A stretch of DNA of 64,000 nt from Eudoraea adriatica DSM 19308 (GCF_000382125.1 NZ_KB907548.1:372001-436000), one strand, 5' to 3'. Counted from the first letter of the stretch, positions 36,952 through 46,070 are shown. Notes: generated from the letters alone by a model not told the origin. Numbers and translations: made by a program.

Positions 36952-37134
36952 ATGCAAACCATAAGCAAATATTTCGTTGCCATTCTTTTTTCTTTAGTTA
37001 CTAATTACGTAGAAAAGGCCCCGCCTGAATATGATAAACAGGCAGGTATTCACAAAGTCCATATTCAAACCAAGAAGCAATATGACTGCAAGTCCTTGAA
37101 AGCTGACATTCCAGAATTGATAAATTATATCTAA
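36952..37134 (+). CDS. small protein of unknown function upstream of psd
   Basis: A 60-residue ORF with a hydrophobic start (MQTISKYFVAILFSLVTNYV) that could be a signal peptide or membrane helix, followed by a polar part with one Cys. It ends 6 bases before the psd start, so the two could be co-transcribed. I do not recognise a family, and the ORF is short enough to be chance. The 178-base gap before it shows no obvious promoter. Confidence 0.38.
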   Translation: MQTISKYFVAILFSLVTNYVEKAPPEYDKQAGIHKVHIQTKKQYDCKSLKADIPELINYI

Positions 37135-37140
37135 GACTTA

Positions 37141-37998
37141 ATGGATTCTCCCGGAGTAGCATATCATAATTCCGATCCTTATTTCACTGTTTTTAAGATT
37201 CCATATTGGCGCGCAGTTTTATACAAGTTCCTATCGGTAACATTTTGGGGTAGTTTGCCAAGCACAATTCAAAGAAGAGTTTCCGCTTTATATGGCGGGA
37301 TTTATAACAAACCTTTTACGAAGTATATCATTGCTCCCTATGTCCGTTATTATTACAGCGATCCGAATTATCTGGATAAATTCTTACCCCCGAAAGGCAA
37401 GAGTGACTTTGATAGTTTTCAGGATTTTTTTATCAGACGTTTTAAGAAGCTCCCCATAAACAGCAATCCCCGGGTATGGCCCTGTGAAGGCTTGTTGTGC
37501 GATCTTGGAAATGTTCTGGAATTAGGAACATCAAGAGTTAAAAGTGATTTGCGCACCATGGAGACAATTTTTGGAGTAAAAAAGGGAAAAATACCTTCTT
37601 CCTATTGTTTTACTAACATTTTTTTGCACAATAAAAATTACCATAGAATTCATGCTCCCATAAGTGGCACTATTACCAGAATTCAACATGTCCCTGGTGA
37701 TCTTATAATTTTGCGGCCTTGGATATATAAACAGAATCCTTCATTGCCCGCATTTAGAAATGAACGCTACAATATAGATATTACAGATGATAAAGGCAGA
37801 GTTTGGTATTTGTCTGTTGTGGGTGGCCCCGCAGTAGGTACTATAAAACTTTCAAAGTTAATTCAGGTTGGCAATTCTGTTGAAAAACTCGATGAATTAG
37901 CCTTGTTTTTACTCGGTTCAACCTGCTGTATGGCTGCGCCTGAAAAACCAAAGCACCATTGTAAAAACACATTTGTTGAAGTAGGTACAACTTATTGA
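37141..37998 (+). CDS. psd: phosphatidylserine decarboxylase
   Basis: The 285-residue proenzyme has the autocleavage motif LGST at about residues 258-261 (FLLGSTCCMAAPE), where Ser becomes the pyruvoyl group, and earlier signatures NYHRIHAPISGTI and SVVGGPAVGTIKL. It makes phosphatidylethanolamine at the inner membrane. The partner pssA is not in the window. The C-terminal tail after LGST is 28 residues, plausible for the alpha subunit. It is convergent with the DUF72 gene with no space between stops. Confidence 0.93.
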   Translation: MDSPGVAYHNSDPYFTVFKIPYWRAVLYKFLSVTFWGSLPSTIQRRVSALYGGIYNKPFTKYIIAPYVRYYYSDPNYLDKFLPPKGKSDFDSFQDFFIRRFKKLPINSNPRVWPCEGLLCDLGNVLELGTSRVKSDLRTMETIFGVKKGKIPSSYCFTNIFLHNKNYHRIHAPISGTITRIQHVPGDLIILRPWIYKQNPSLPAFRNERYNIDITDDKGRVWYLSVVGGPAVGTIKLSKLIQVGNSVEKLDELALFLLGSTCCMAAPEKPKHHCKNTFVEVGTTY

Positions 37999-38886
37999 TC
38001 ATTTTGTTTCCTTAAATAAGGTTTTGGGTACTTTGAGTTTTATTTTGAACTTCTCATTCATCTTCTTAATGAAGAAAACAGCTAATAAAGGTGATTCCTT
38101 TTCCATATTCTGATGAATAAAAAAATGGATGTTATTAAGACCTGAAGTATGCCATTGCCAGAGCCGTTCTACCCATTCTTCTAAACGCTGGTAATCTGTT
38201 TTATGATTAGCACCAACAAAACGAATAAAGGCCTCGTTGTTTGTGAGTCTCATATGCATAATATCCCTCCTTCCGGCGGTATCTACCAGAACATTCGCAA
38301 TATTCTTTTCTTCCAGTAAACAATATAATTCATTGGCAACGGTAATATCATTAAACCAGGCCGTATGCCTGAATTCCAAAGCCAGAGGGAATTCTTTGGG
38401 CCAATACTCAACTAATCGCACTACCCTAGCCCAGTTTTTTGGTCCGAAATTGGGGTGCATTTGCAAAAACACAGTTCCCAATTTATCTTTAAAACCGGCC
38501 GTTGCCATAAGGAAGTTGTCCAGTGCAGGGTATGCCATCTCATTTAAGCGCCTTAGATGACTTACATTTTGAACAACCTTGGGGAAAAACTTAAATTTAT
38601 CCGGAACAGAATCATACCATTGTGCATATTGTTCTGTTGGAAATATGCGGTAGAAGGTAGCATTGAGTTCAATACTATTAAATTGACTGCTATAATAAGG
38701 TAATTCTTCCCTTGTTCCGCGGGGATAAAAATTCTTTAATTCTTGTTTGTTCCACTTTGCGCAGCCTACGTATAATTTTAATGGATTTTTATTTACCCCG
38801 GAAGTTAAAACACCAGCAAGGTCAGGGTGATCCTGAGGAAGTTTAAAATCAATAAGTTCCGGATGGTCTACCTTACCAAATTTCAT
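37999..38886 (-). CDS. DUF72 domain protein
   Basis: A 295-residue TIM-barrel protein of the DUF72 family: YVGCAKWNKQELKNFYP, FNSIELNATFYRIFP, FKFFPKVVQNVSHLRR and LALEFRHTAWF are typical. The biochemical role is unknown. Downstream it meets psd stop to stop; upstream lies a 187-base gap with the divergent hypothetical gene at 39074. Confidence 0.92.
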   Translation of the reverse strand: MKFGKVDHPELIDFKLPQDHPDLAGVLTSGVNKNPLKLYVGCAKWNKQELKNFYPRGTREELPYYSSQFNSIELNATFYRIFPTEQYAQWYDSVPDKFKFFPKVVQNVSHLRRLNEMAYPALDNFLMATAGFKDKLGTVFLQMHPNFGPKNWARVVRLVEYWPKEFPLALEFRHTAWFNDITVANELYCLLEEKNIANVLVDTAGRRDIMHMRLTNNEAFIRFVGANHKTDYQRLEEWVERLWQWHTSGLNNIHFFIHQNMEKESPLLAVFFIKKMNEKFKIKLKVPKTLFKETK

Positions 38887-39073
38887 GTTGCCAGTTATTG
38901 ATTTTAGATGATGACCAAATTACACATATTTCATAATAGCTTAGAAAACGATTTTATTAAAACTGTTCAATACCAGGTTTTATTTTAATTTGTTCATAAA
39001 GCGGTTAACAACTAATTGTTAGCCAAGTCTTGCATAGCTGAGGGTTTATCTAATTTTATAGAAACTTCTTCAG

Positions 39074-39481
39074 ATGAACCAAAGATCTGCTGACCTATTG
39101 GGCCTCAGGCCGGAAATTCCAAATGCCAAAATTACACCTGACATGAGTAAAGACGAGCAATTTCAGAATGAAACGCTGCGTCCAATAATCAAATTTCAGA
39201 ACCCCTTATTGATCGAGGCATTTAAGAATTATATTATCAAACATAAGAATGCCTTTCATGAGTTGAACATTCAAAAACGTTTGGATTATATAGAAAATGC
39301 CATCCAAAAAGATATCAAATTTCGAAATGCGCTGAAGGGAATGGTCATTGGACAGTTCACGGTTGAGGAATATATGACCTATATACAGAACTCATCAGCT
39401 CTCAATAAACGAATGATGAGCATGGTAGTAGAACGTTTAAAAGACCAGGTACAAGCATTCGAAACTTCCGTTTTAGTTTAG
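39074..39481 (+). CDS. conserved-looking hypothetical protein, 135 aa
   Basis: The protein is soluble and helical (LRPEIPNAKITPDMSKDEQF, then FRNALKGMVIGQFTVEEYMT). I have a recollection of flavobacterial proteins of this length labelled glyoxalase, but I see no VOC-fold metal motif, so I do not assign that. It overlaps the end of the convergent DUF2461 gene by 9 bases. Confidence 0.75.
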   Translation: MNQRSADLLGLRPEIPNAKITPDMSKDEQFQNETLRPIIKFQNPLLIEAFKNYIIKHKNAFHELNIQKRLDYIENAIQKDIKFRNALKGMVIGQFTVEEYMTYIQNSSALNKRMMSMVVERLKDQVQAFETSVLV

Positions 39482-40153
39482 CAGGGATTCCCCGTTAAGA
39501 TTGGTAGTTAGAATTTCACTCATCAAATCAAAATAGGGTCTGATTTCCTTAAAGGAATAATTTACTTCATCTAGAAAAGCCTTGCTCAATACCTCTTTAT
39601 CTGTAAATTTTCGAACAAAAATAAAAGCTTTCTTTCTGATCAAATCAATATTAGGATCCTCCTTATTAAATCCTTTAGGTGCAGTTTTTACTTCCTCACC
39701 AACCAGTTCTCCCCAGGTTTTCTTAAAGGAAGGCTTATTAATCAATTCCCGAAAAGCCGAAGCATCCTGTTCTAACTCTTTGCGGATACGCAAAAGATCT
39801 GGGGAGTTAGGTTCCCAGAAACCTGCGGCTATGAATGATTCTCCCGGCTTAATCTGCAAATAGTAGCCGCCCCTGAGTTTTGCGCCAGCCCTTGAAAAGG
39901 AACCTGCAAAATGAGGTTTATAGGGAGTTTTGTCTTTAGAAAATCTTACATCCCTGTATATTCGAAATACTTTTAGTTTTTCAATTTCATCATGTTCTTT
40001 CATCTTATCCATCAGACTGTGATAAAATTCTTTTACCCCGGTTTCCAAAGATTTGAACTCAGGCTTGTGTTGTTCAAACCATTCCCGATTATTATTTCTT
40101 TTCAATTCATCTAAAAAACGCAAAGTTTCTTTAGTAATGACGGTCTTCTCCAT
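39473..40153 (-). CDS. DUF2461 family protein
   Basis: From the ATG at 40153 the protein has 226 residues (MEKTVITKETLRFLDELKRN). Family marks are NNREWFEQHKPEF, FRIYRDVRFSKDKTPYKPHF and GGYYLQIKPGESFIAAG. The function is unknown. An upstream ATG at 40192 would add 13 residues but lies inside the inverted repeat shared with cysE, so the later start is preferred. It is divergent from cysE. Confidence 0.9.
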   Translation of the reverse strand: MEKTVITKETLRFLDELKRNNNREWFEQHKPEFKSLETGVKEFYHSLMDKMKEHDEIEKLKVFRIYRDVRFSKDKTPYKPHFAGSFSRAGAKLRGGYYLQIKPGESFIAAGFWEPNSPDLLRIRKELEQDASAFRELINKPSFKKTWGELVGEEVKTAPKGFNKEDPNIDLIRKKAFIFVRKFTDKEVLSKAFLDEVNYSFKEIRPYFDLMSEILTTNLNGESLLN

Positions 40154-40184
40154 GCGACTAAGTGGTATAAATTTTATGCTAAAG

Positions 40185-40224
40185 TTAACCAATTAGAGCA
40201 AGATGCTTTTTAAATATTGGTTAA
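40185..40224. repeat. inverted repeat between DUF2461 gene and cysE
   Basis: TTAACCAAT at 40185-40193 and ATTGGTTAA at 40216-40224 form a perfect 9-bp inverted repeat with a 22-base spacer. The right arm overlaps TAATTTTG (40222-40229), an exact match to the -7 consensus reading toward cysE, and the left arm overlaps TAACTTTA reading the other way. This fits a shared operator or a pair of back-to-back promoters; no -35-like TTTG at ideal spacing was found. Confidence 0.45.
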
Positions 40225-40246
40225 TTTTGAACTTCAACTATTCGGA

Positions 40247-41041
40247 ATGGATAAATCAATAATCATAAAGAAGATAAACGAAAACAAAAAGCAACCTAAT
40301 TTAAGGTATCGGCTTAAGCGCAATGTAGAAGATTTTACAAACCTCCTGTTTCTTACCTTATTTGATATAGAAACGCCAGTTGAGGAGAATATAGAAACAC
40401 TTGAGCTTCAATTTGATGAGTTGATAAATCTTGCTTGCTGGGATGTTGAGAAACCTTGTGCTAAAATCTGGAGTAATTACCTGGAAAGACTGCCTGTGGT
40501 TCTTGAAAAACTGAATATGGATGCGGAGGCAATAGCAAGTTGTGACCCAGCCTCCTTGTCTATAGAGGAAGTATATATGGCTTATCCCGGCTTTTATGCT
40601 ATTGCCATCTATAGGCTGGCGCATGAATTATATAATAAGGGATTTCCTTTGGTTCCCAGGTTAATGACAGAATATGCCCACAGGCAAACCGGGGTTGATA
40701 TTAATCCAGGTGCTCATATCGGGGAATCATTTTTTATTGATCATGCCACAGGAGTAGTTATTGGAGAAACGGCAATTATTAAGAATAATGTAAAAATCTA
40801 CCAGGGGGTTACATTAGGGGCTTTGTTTGTAGCCAAAGATTTACAGAAGACCAAGCGACACCCTACTATAGAGGACAATGTAACCATATACGCTAATGCC
40901 ACTATTTTGGGAGGTGATACGATTATTGGTGAAAATTCGATAATTGGAGGTAACGCATGGGTAACCTCCTCAGTACCCCCTAATTCCAAGGTATTTCACA
41001 ATGCTGAAATATTAGTAAAAACCCATCCAAATGTCTCATAG
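40247..41041 (+). CDS. cysE: serine O-acetyltransferase (EpsC/CysE type)
   Basis: From the ATG at 40247 there are 264 residues. The C-terminal half is a left-handed beta helix of hexapeptide repeats (GVDINPGAHIGESFFIDH, VVIGETAIIKNNVKIYQGV, LGGDTIIGENSIIGGNAW) with the active-site His in FIDHATG. It makes O-acetylserine for cysteine synthesis. It overlaps cysM by 11 bases, so serine acetylation and sulfhydrylation are co-produced. A TTG at 40217 is the only longer alternative. Confidence 0.93.
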   Translation: MDKSIIIKKINENKKQPNLRYRLKRNVEDFTNLLFLTLFDIETPVEENIETLELQFDELINLACWDVEKPCAKIWSNYLERLPVVLEKLNMDAEAIASCDPASLSIEEVYMAYPGFYAIAIYRLAHELYNKGFPLVPRLMTEYAHRQTGVDINPGAHIGESFFIDHATGVVIGETAIIKNNVKIYQGVTLGALFVAKDLQKTKRHPTIEDNVTIYANATILGGDTIIGENSIIGGNAWVTSSVPPNSKVFHNAEILVKTHPNVS

Positions 41042-41915
41042 TATATTAGATCTGATAGGCAATACGCCGCTTGTGGTTTCCAGAACTTTAAATACGAACC
41101 CGGGTGTTACCCTGATGTTTAAAATGGAAGGTCACAATCCCGGTGGCAGTGTAAAAGACAGGGCTGCTTACAATATGATCAAAAGTGGGATGGAGCGTGG
41201 AGAAATTAGCGCGAGAAGTAAATTAATTGAGGCAACCAGTGGTAATACGGGTATTGCACTGGCAATGATTGCCGGTATGTATAAGTTGAATATTGAGTTG
41301 GTAATGCCTGAAAATTCAACCAGGGAACGAGTACAAACCATGCGCGCTTATGGGGCAAAGGTTACGTTGACCGACGCGGAATTAGGTATTGAAGGTGCAC
41401 GGGATTACGCTGAGAAAAAAGTAAAAGACAGCGGCTATCTAATGCTCAACCAATTTGCAAACGATGACAACTGGAAAGCGCATTACCAGACCACAGGACC
41501 GGAAATATGGCAGGATACTGAGGGTAAAGTCACTCATTTTGTGTCGTCCATGGGAACGACAGGAACTATTATGGGCACTTCTGCATATTTAAAAGAGAAA
41601 AGTAAAAACATAACTATTGTAGGAGTCCAGCCAAAGGATGAATCCAAAATTCCGGGAATCAGAAAATGGCCTAAGGAATACCTTCCAAAAATCTTTGACC
41701 CATCAAAAGTTGACAGTATAATGGAAGTAAGTGAGGATGAAGCCAGAATTATGGCAAAACGTTTGGCCAGGGAAGAAGGTATTTTTGCAGGTATGAGCAG
41801 TGGTGGCGCAACTGTGGCTGCTTTGAAGCTAGCTTCGGGTCTCAAAAGCGGGCTTATTGTTTCTATTATTTGTGATCGTGGTGACCGCTACTTATCTTCA
41901 GATCTATTTGAATGA
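41031..41915 (+). CDS. cysM: cysteine synthase CysM
   Basis: The 294-residue PLP enzyme has the Schiff-base lysine in GGSVKDRAA at about residue 42, the substrate loop EATSGNTGIALA, and the phosphate-binding glycine run SSMGTTGTIMG. The C-terminus is ICDRGDRYLSSDLFE, close to CysM. It converts O-acetylserine (or O-phosphoserine in some relatives) and sulfide or thiosulfate to cysteine. Its last 28 bases overlap, on the opposite strand, the end of an alpha/beta hydrolase gene. Confidence 0.93.
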   Translation: MSHSILDLIGNTPLVVSRTLNTNPGVTLMFKMEGHNPGGSVKDRAAYNMIKSGMERGEISARSKLIEATSGNTGIALAMIAGMYKLNIELVMPENSTRERVQTMRAYGAKVTLTDAELGIEGARDYAEKKVKDSGYLMLNQFANDDNWKAHYQTTGPEIWQDTEGKVTHFVSSMGTTGTIMGTSAYLKEKSKNITIVGVQPKDESKIPGIRKWPKEYLPKIFDPSKVDSIMEVSEDEARIMAKRLAREEGIFAGMSSGGATVAALKLASGLKSGLIVSIICDRGDRYLSSDLFE

Positions 41916-42715
41916 TCCATGGATAAAACTTCTTTAATTCCATCGCGATAGTCACGGAATTCATTCAAATTATTATGCTTCCCACCCTTTATAGTAAAAA
42001 ATGAATTTTTATGGCCAGAAACAGAATTAAAAAGCCGTAAACCAGAATTATAGGGCACTACCGTGTCTTCCGTACCGTGAAAAAACGAAATAGGACAACT
42101 AATTTCTGAAATATACTCATGAGTTTTAAATGGGTATTTTAAAAACCATTGCACAGGCAAATACGGAAAACGACTTTTACCCAAGTCTAAAAGACTATAA
42201 AAAGGAGTTTCAAGGATCAATCGAAACGGTCTGTTTTCTGATGCTACCCGTGCAGCTATCCCTGTACCCAGCGAACGACCGTAAAGTGTAATTTCTGACT
42301 CCGTATAATGTTCTAATGCATATTCATAAAAAAGCTGACCGTCATTGTATAGCGCTTCTTCACTTAGCTTGCCGGTACTTTTTCCATAGGTCCTGTAATC
42401 CATTATGATTACATCATAATTCTTTTCAACAAAAAAAAGTGCAATATCTCCCCAGCGGGTAAGATCACCGGCATTTCCATGGAAATAGACAATAACCCCT
42501 TCCGGTTGTTCTCGTTTAAAATGAATACCATTTAGTACTGCCCCGTCAGCTGCAGTTATGAAAATTTCTTCAAAGGGCTGAGTGAAGGAATAGCTGTAAT
42601 CAGCAGGTAGTTTGGAGGGTAGAAAGATAAGTTTTTCCTGGAGTAAATAGAGCATAGCAGAAATCATAAGATAAGCAGAAAACAGGAAAAGAACAGCTTT
42701 TTTTAATTTAACCAT
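41888..42715 (-). CDS. membrane-anchored alpha/beta hydrolase 1
   Basis: A 275-residue hydrolase with an N-terminal transmembrane helix (about residues 6-27). The catalytic triad is readable: oxyanion motif YFHGNAGD, nucleophile GRSLG, acid in HGTEDTVVPY and His in GGKHNNL. It resembles BEM46-like hydrolases. The substrate is unknown. It is clearly a paralogue of the next gene upstream, which it follows with no gap. Confidence 0.88.
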   Translation of the reverse strand: MVKLKKAVLFLFSAYLMISAMLYLLQEKLIFLPSKLPADYSYSFTQPFEEIFITAADGAVLNGIHFKREQPEGVIVYFHGNAGDLTRWGDIALFFVEKNYDVIIMDYRTYGKSTGKLSEEALYNDGQLFYEYALEHYTESEITLYGRSLGTGIAARVASENRPFRLILETPFYSLLDLGKSRFPYLPVQWFLKYPFKTHEYISEISCPISFFHGTEDTVVPYNSGLRLFNSVSGHKNSFFTIKGGKHNNLNEFRDYRDGIKEVLSMDHSNRSEDK

Positions 42716-43576
42716 TTAAACCTTCGCATTGTGTTTTACATGAATACTTGAACCCTTAAGATCAACTTTTTCAGGTCTTTTGGTAATGATATCACCCAAC
42801 ATTTTGTGGTAAGATTCGAATGTATTCAGATTCTTATGCCCCCCTCCAATTACCGTATATAAGGTAGTCAAAGACGGCTTTATTTTGGATAATTTAACAC
42901 TGGTCCTGTAGGGAATCAACTTGTCATCTGTACCATGAATTATATGGATTGGACAATTTACGTATTGTAACCACTTATAAGTAGGCATAGGGAATTTTAA
43001 TAACAACGAAAGCGGCATGAATGGAATATATTTTTTAGCTACCTTACTTAAACTGTAATAAGGGGCATCCAGTATCAACATTCTCGGATTGTTCATGGAA
43101 GCTAGTTTGGCAGCGAATCCCGATCCTAATGAACGTCCGTAAAGAATTATATATTTTTCGTCTACATTTTCTTTTATTTTATTATAGATAACCTGCATAT
43201 CGCGCTTAATGGCTTTTTGCGTGCGCCTGCCTGTACTTTTACCAAACCCCCTGTAATCAACCATTAAAACGTCATATCCATGTCTCGTAAAATCAACAGC
43301 AAACTTCCCCCAGCCTTTTATGCTTTTGGAATTTCCCTTTAGATAGAAAACAATCCCTTTAGGTTGTTGTGCTTTGAATCTAAGTCCATTTAGTACTGCA
43401 CCATCCCTTGTTTCAACATTATATTCCTCAATTTCCTGGTGTTCGTATTGAAACAGAAAGTCCTTTGGGAGTTTTTCCGGCTTGAACATAAGGTAATCCT
43501 GCAGAAAATAAAGCAGAATGCTGATTACTACATAAACCAGAATTAATAAAAAAATAACATATACCCAATTTGGCAT
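42716..43576 (-). CDS. membrane-anchored alpha/beta hydrolase 2 (paralogue)
   Basis: A 286-residue homologue of its downstream neighbour with the same order of parts: N-terminal membrane helix (VIFLLILVYVVISILLYFL), GRSLG nucleophile, HGTDDKLIPY acid and GGGHKNL histidine. It differs at the oxyanion motif, YLKGNSKS instead of YFHGNAGD, so Lys replaces the usual His. That may change substrate or lower activity. The pair arose by tandem duplication and then diverged. Confidence 0.86.
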   Translation of the reverse strand: MPNWVYVIFLLILVYVVISILLYFLQDYLMFKPEKLPKDFLFQYEHQEIEEYNVETRDGAVLNGLRFKAQQPKGIVFYLKGNSKSIKGWGKFAVDFTRHGYDVLMVDYRGFGKSTGRRTQKAIKRDMQVIYNKIKENVDEKYIILYGRSLGSGFAAKLASMNNPRMLILDAPYYSLSKVAKKYIPFMPLSLLLKFPMPTYKWLQYVNCPIHIIHGTDDKLIPYRTSVKLSKIKPSLTTLYTVIGGGHKNLNTFESYHKMLGDIITKRPEKVDLKGSSIHVKHNAKV

Positions 43577-43621
43577 TTGACTGCATTTTTTTCAATGTAC
43601 AAAAATTTCCAGATTAAGGGT

Positions 43622-44404
43622 TTATTCAAATTCGAGTTTACTCAATACCAGTCCCGAACCAGGTGCTATATATGGTATTGTAATATCCGTATCACCTGCC
43701 AACGATAATTCTATTTCCTCCTTGCTAAGCATTCCTCGTCCTAACAGGATTAAGGCCCCCATTACCATCCGAACCTGGTAGCGCATAAAACCTTTCCCGC
43801 AAATTGCAAGCACATAACTATGCTTTGGAAAAAAACTGGCACTAATTTCAGTATTTTTTATAATTGAGCAGGAAGTTATTGTTCTGATTACCTTTTTATT
43901 CCCCCCGTGTTTGGCAGTGTAGGCTTTAAAATTGTGCGTGCCTACAAAAAGAGCCGCAGCCTTAGTCATAATGTCTATATCCAGATCCTCCAAAATATTC
44001 GCCATAAAAGGAGCACAAAAAGGGTGGTTCTTCTGTCCGAATGAAAACAAATAGCGATATTCCTTAGATTTACTATCCTTAATTATATTAAAGTTTTCAT
44101 CTATATTATCTAATTTAAGTATTTTAATATCAGAAGGTAAGTTGTTATTAAAGGTATTTATGAAGTCTGGTATGTCCGTTATTTGAGATTCTTCCATAAT
44201 TAATTCAAATGCAGCATCGAGTGCAGATACTTTTGCATCCGTCCTCCCGGCACCCAGTATTTTGAATTTCTGTTTTGGTAAAAGGTATTTAAGTGTTTTT
44301 AAAAGCATTCCTTCAATAGTTCTCTGTCCGGGCTGCCTTTGCCATCCACTATATCTAAAACCCAGGAATTGAACTCTTATTAAATAATAATAGCGTCTTT
44401 TCAT
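43622..44404 (-). CDS. truA: tRNA pseudouridine synthase A
   Basis: The 260-residue protein has the TruA active-site Asp in GAGRTDAKVSALDA at about residue 56, the N-terminal FLGFRYSGWQRQPGQRTIEG and the C-terminal GKGFMRYQVRMVMGAL. It makes pseudouridine at positions 38-40 of the tRNA anticodon arm. It precedes the hydrolase pair with a 45-base gap. Confidence 0.94.
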   Translation of the reverse strand: MKRRYYYLIRVQFLGFRYSGWQRQPGQRTIEGMLLKTLKYLLPKQKFKILGAGRTDAKVSALDAAFELIMEESQITDIPDFINTFNNNLPSDIKILKLDNIDENFNIIKDSKSKEYRYLFSFGQKNHPFCAPFMANILEDLDIDIMTKAAALFVGTHNFKAYTAKHGGNKKVIRTITSCSIIKNTEISASFFPKHSYVLAICGKGFMRYQVRMVMGALILLGRGMLSKEEIELSLAGDTDITIPYIAPGSGLVLSKLEFE

Positions 44405-44596
44405 GAGAGTTAAGATAGGTAAATGAATAATATAACCATAAGGATTTCTAAAGCTTTGCGTTCATTTCTCAGATTCAATGCCCATCCGGTTTTAGTATTA
44501 AGAAACTATTTATACATGAAATTCATGATATAAATCAAATGAAATTTACATTTTTTTGTATTTTGTATACTATAAACCAACCTAAACTGAAACAAA

Positions 44597-45037
44597 ATGA
44601 CTGAAAAATCAACCACAAAACCACCAGTGTGGTTTTGGATAGTGAGCATTATTGCATTATTATGGAACCTTATGGGAGTTATGGCGTATCTCGGTCAGGC
44701 TTTTATGACAGATGATATGAAAGCGGAATATACGGCAGAACAACTGGCTTTAATGGAAAGTACCCCGGCCTGGGTTACCGCTGCATTTGCTATAGCTGTA
44801 TGGGGAGGACTTTTGGGGTGTTTGGCCCTTTTACTTAGAAAAAAATGGGCTAAACCCGTTTTAGTTCTATCCCTAATCGGTATACTGGCCCAAATGGCAC
44901 ATTCATTTTTCATGACAAATGCTGCCGAAATTTACGGACAGGTACAGGGAATCGTTACTCCACTAATTGTTATAATTATTGGGATAGCCCTGGTGCAGTT
45001 TGCACGGATAGCCGAGAAACGTAATTGGATCTCCTAG
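44597..45037 (+). CDS. four-helix membrane protein
   Basis: A 146-residue protein with four predicted transmembrane helices (starting WFWIVSIIALLWNLMG, then WVTAAFAIAVWGGLLG, PVLVLSLIGILAQMA, VTPLIVIIIGIALV). Similar small membrane proteins are frequent in this phylum and are sometimes labelled sugar transporters without proof; I do not assign a function. It has its own terminator at 45058-45086. Confidence 0.82.
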   Translation: MTEKSTTKPPVWFWIVSIIALLWNLMGVMAYLGQAFMTDDMKAEYTAEQLALMESTPAWVTAAFAIAVWGGLLGCLALLLRKKWAKPVLVLSLIGILAQMAHSFFMTNAAEIYGQVQGIVTPLIVIIIGIALVQFARIAEKRNWIS

Positions 45038-45057
45038 AAAGATATTCAACCCTTCTG

Positions 45058-45086
45058 AAAAGCACATATTTAAAATATGTGCTTTT
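45058..45086 (+). terminator. intrinsic terminator after the four-helix membrane gene
   Basis: AAAAGCACATAT pairs with ATATGTGCTTTT (12 bp) around a short loop, then CTTTTA; it lies 20 bases after the stop codon. Confidence 0.85.
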
Positions 45087-45269
45087 CTTTTATACCGAAT
45101 TTATAGTTTTAAATAATGTACATACAAACCGGGATTCAAAAGGTTTTCGCAACAAGTTTTTGAGGTTACTCAACATTGTTTGCGCTTCATCGAATATTTT
45201 CAAATAAAGAATATTGACCTGCGTTAAAAGTTGCAACGAGGTTCCCCAAAGCCTTACAACCTACTTTTT

Positions 45270-45752
45270 ATGAAGGCAATTTTAAATTTTTTCAACTGGA
45301 GGATATGCATGGTGTTGTCCATTATGATTTTAGCCATTCTTATTGTTTTAAACTTTTATGGCTTGTATACCAATAAATTTTACTTTTTCAAATTTGACAA
45401 TTATATATTTCCATTGTTTGCTGTTGTCCATTTTATTTTCCTGTACGTATTGTGGTTTAAAGTAAAAGAGCAGGAATATACCGATCCGCAAATGCGCAAT
45501 TTGGAATATGCCATGTATGGAATTTTTCTTATCTACATTTTTAAAATAATGGATACAGCTTATATATTGCAAAGCTATTATAAATATCAGGATCATATTA
45601 TGCCAGCTACATTTATCCCCGTTGGTACCTTTATTTTTCTTTTGCAGTTCTTCTTGCTTTTCCTCACGCTTTTGACATTTAAGCATAGAATGTCCATGGT
45701 AGGCGCGTATAACTTTGATAACATCAATGAGAATATTGATTCGTGGCAATAG
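45270..45752 (+). CDS. membrane protein of unknown function
   Basis: From the ATG at 45270 the protein has 160 residues with four hydrophobic helices (MVLSIMILAILIVLNFYGLY, IFPLFAVVHFIFLYVLWF, YAMYGIFLIYIFKIMDTAY, FIFLLQFFLLFLTLLTF) and a short acidic C-terminal tail. A TTG at 45231 would add 13 residues. I do not recognise the family. A strong terminator follows at 45781-45810. Confidence 0.72.
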   Translation: MKAILNFFNWRICMVLSIMILAILIVLNFYGLYTNKFYFFKFDNYIFPLFAVVHFIFLYVLWFKVKEQEYTDPQMRNLEYAMYGIFLIYIFKIMDTAYILQSYYKYQDHIMPATFIPVGTFIFLLQFFLLFLTLLTFKHRMSMVGAYNFDNINENIDSWQ

Positions 45753-45780
45753 CGATATTCTATTATGTTATGGCAATGCA

Positions 45781-45810
45781 AAAGACCCTGGCTGAGTTTC
45801 CAGGGTCTTT
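45781..45810 (+). terminator. intrinsic terminator after the 45270 membrane gene
   Basis: AAAGACCCTGG pairs with CCAGGGTCTTT (11 bp) around an 8-base loop, followed by TT; it lies 28 bases past the stop codon. Confidence 0.88.
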
Positions 45811-46070
45811 TTATTAATAACCCTTAAATCAATGTCAAATATTATTTTCCTTGATGCACCACTAATAAACATGAATTCATGCCGGCCATTTTAATGTAGC
45901 TAACTTTTTTAGATGAATTTTTGTAAGGAAAATGTAATCTTTTCGGCTACTGTAATGAATTTATTGGTCTGAACTACGACCCTCGATGTAGTTCCGGATA
46001 GGACCATGGAGTAATACTCATTATTTACAATGGAGTATACCGGCAATGGGTTAAGGATTGCTATAAATAT

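Noticed and set aside
45025-45207. Plus-strand ORF of 60 codons overlapping the end of the four-helix membrane gene
   Set aside because: It spans a strong terminator hairpin, starts inside another gene and has no protein-like features.
45971-45994. Inverted repeat GAACTAC / GTAGTTC
   Set aside because: Seven pairs with a 10-base loop and no T tail or neighbouring gene start; too weak to call an RNA or operator.
45811-46070. Minus-strand frame open for about 50 codons in the intergenic region (contains VVVQTNKFITVAEKIT)
   Set aside because: It has no ATG near its start, begins inside the terminator stem, and open frames of this length are expected by chance; no ribosome-binding pattern supports it.
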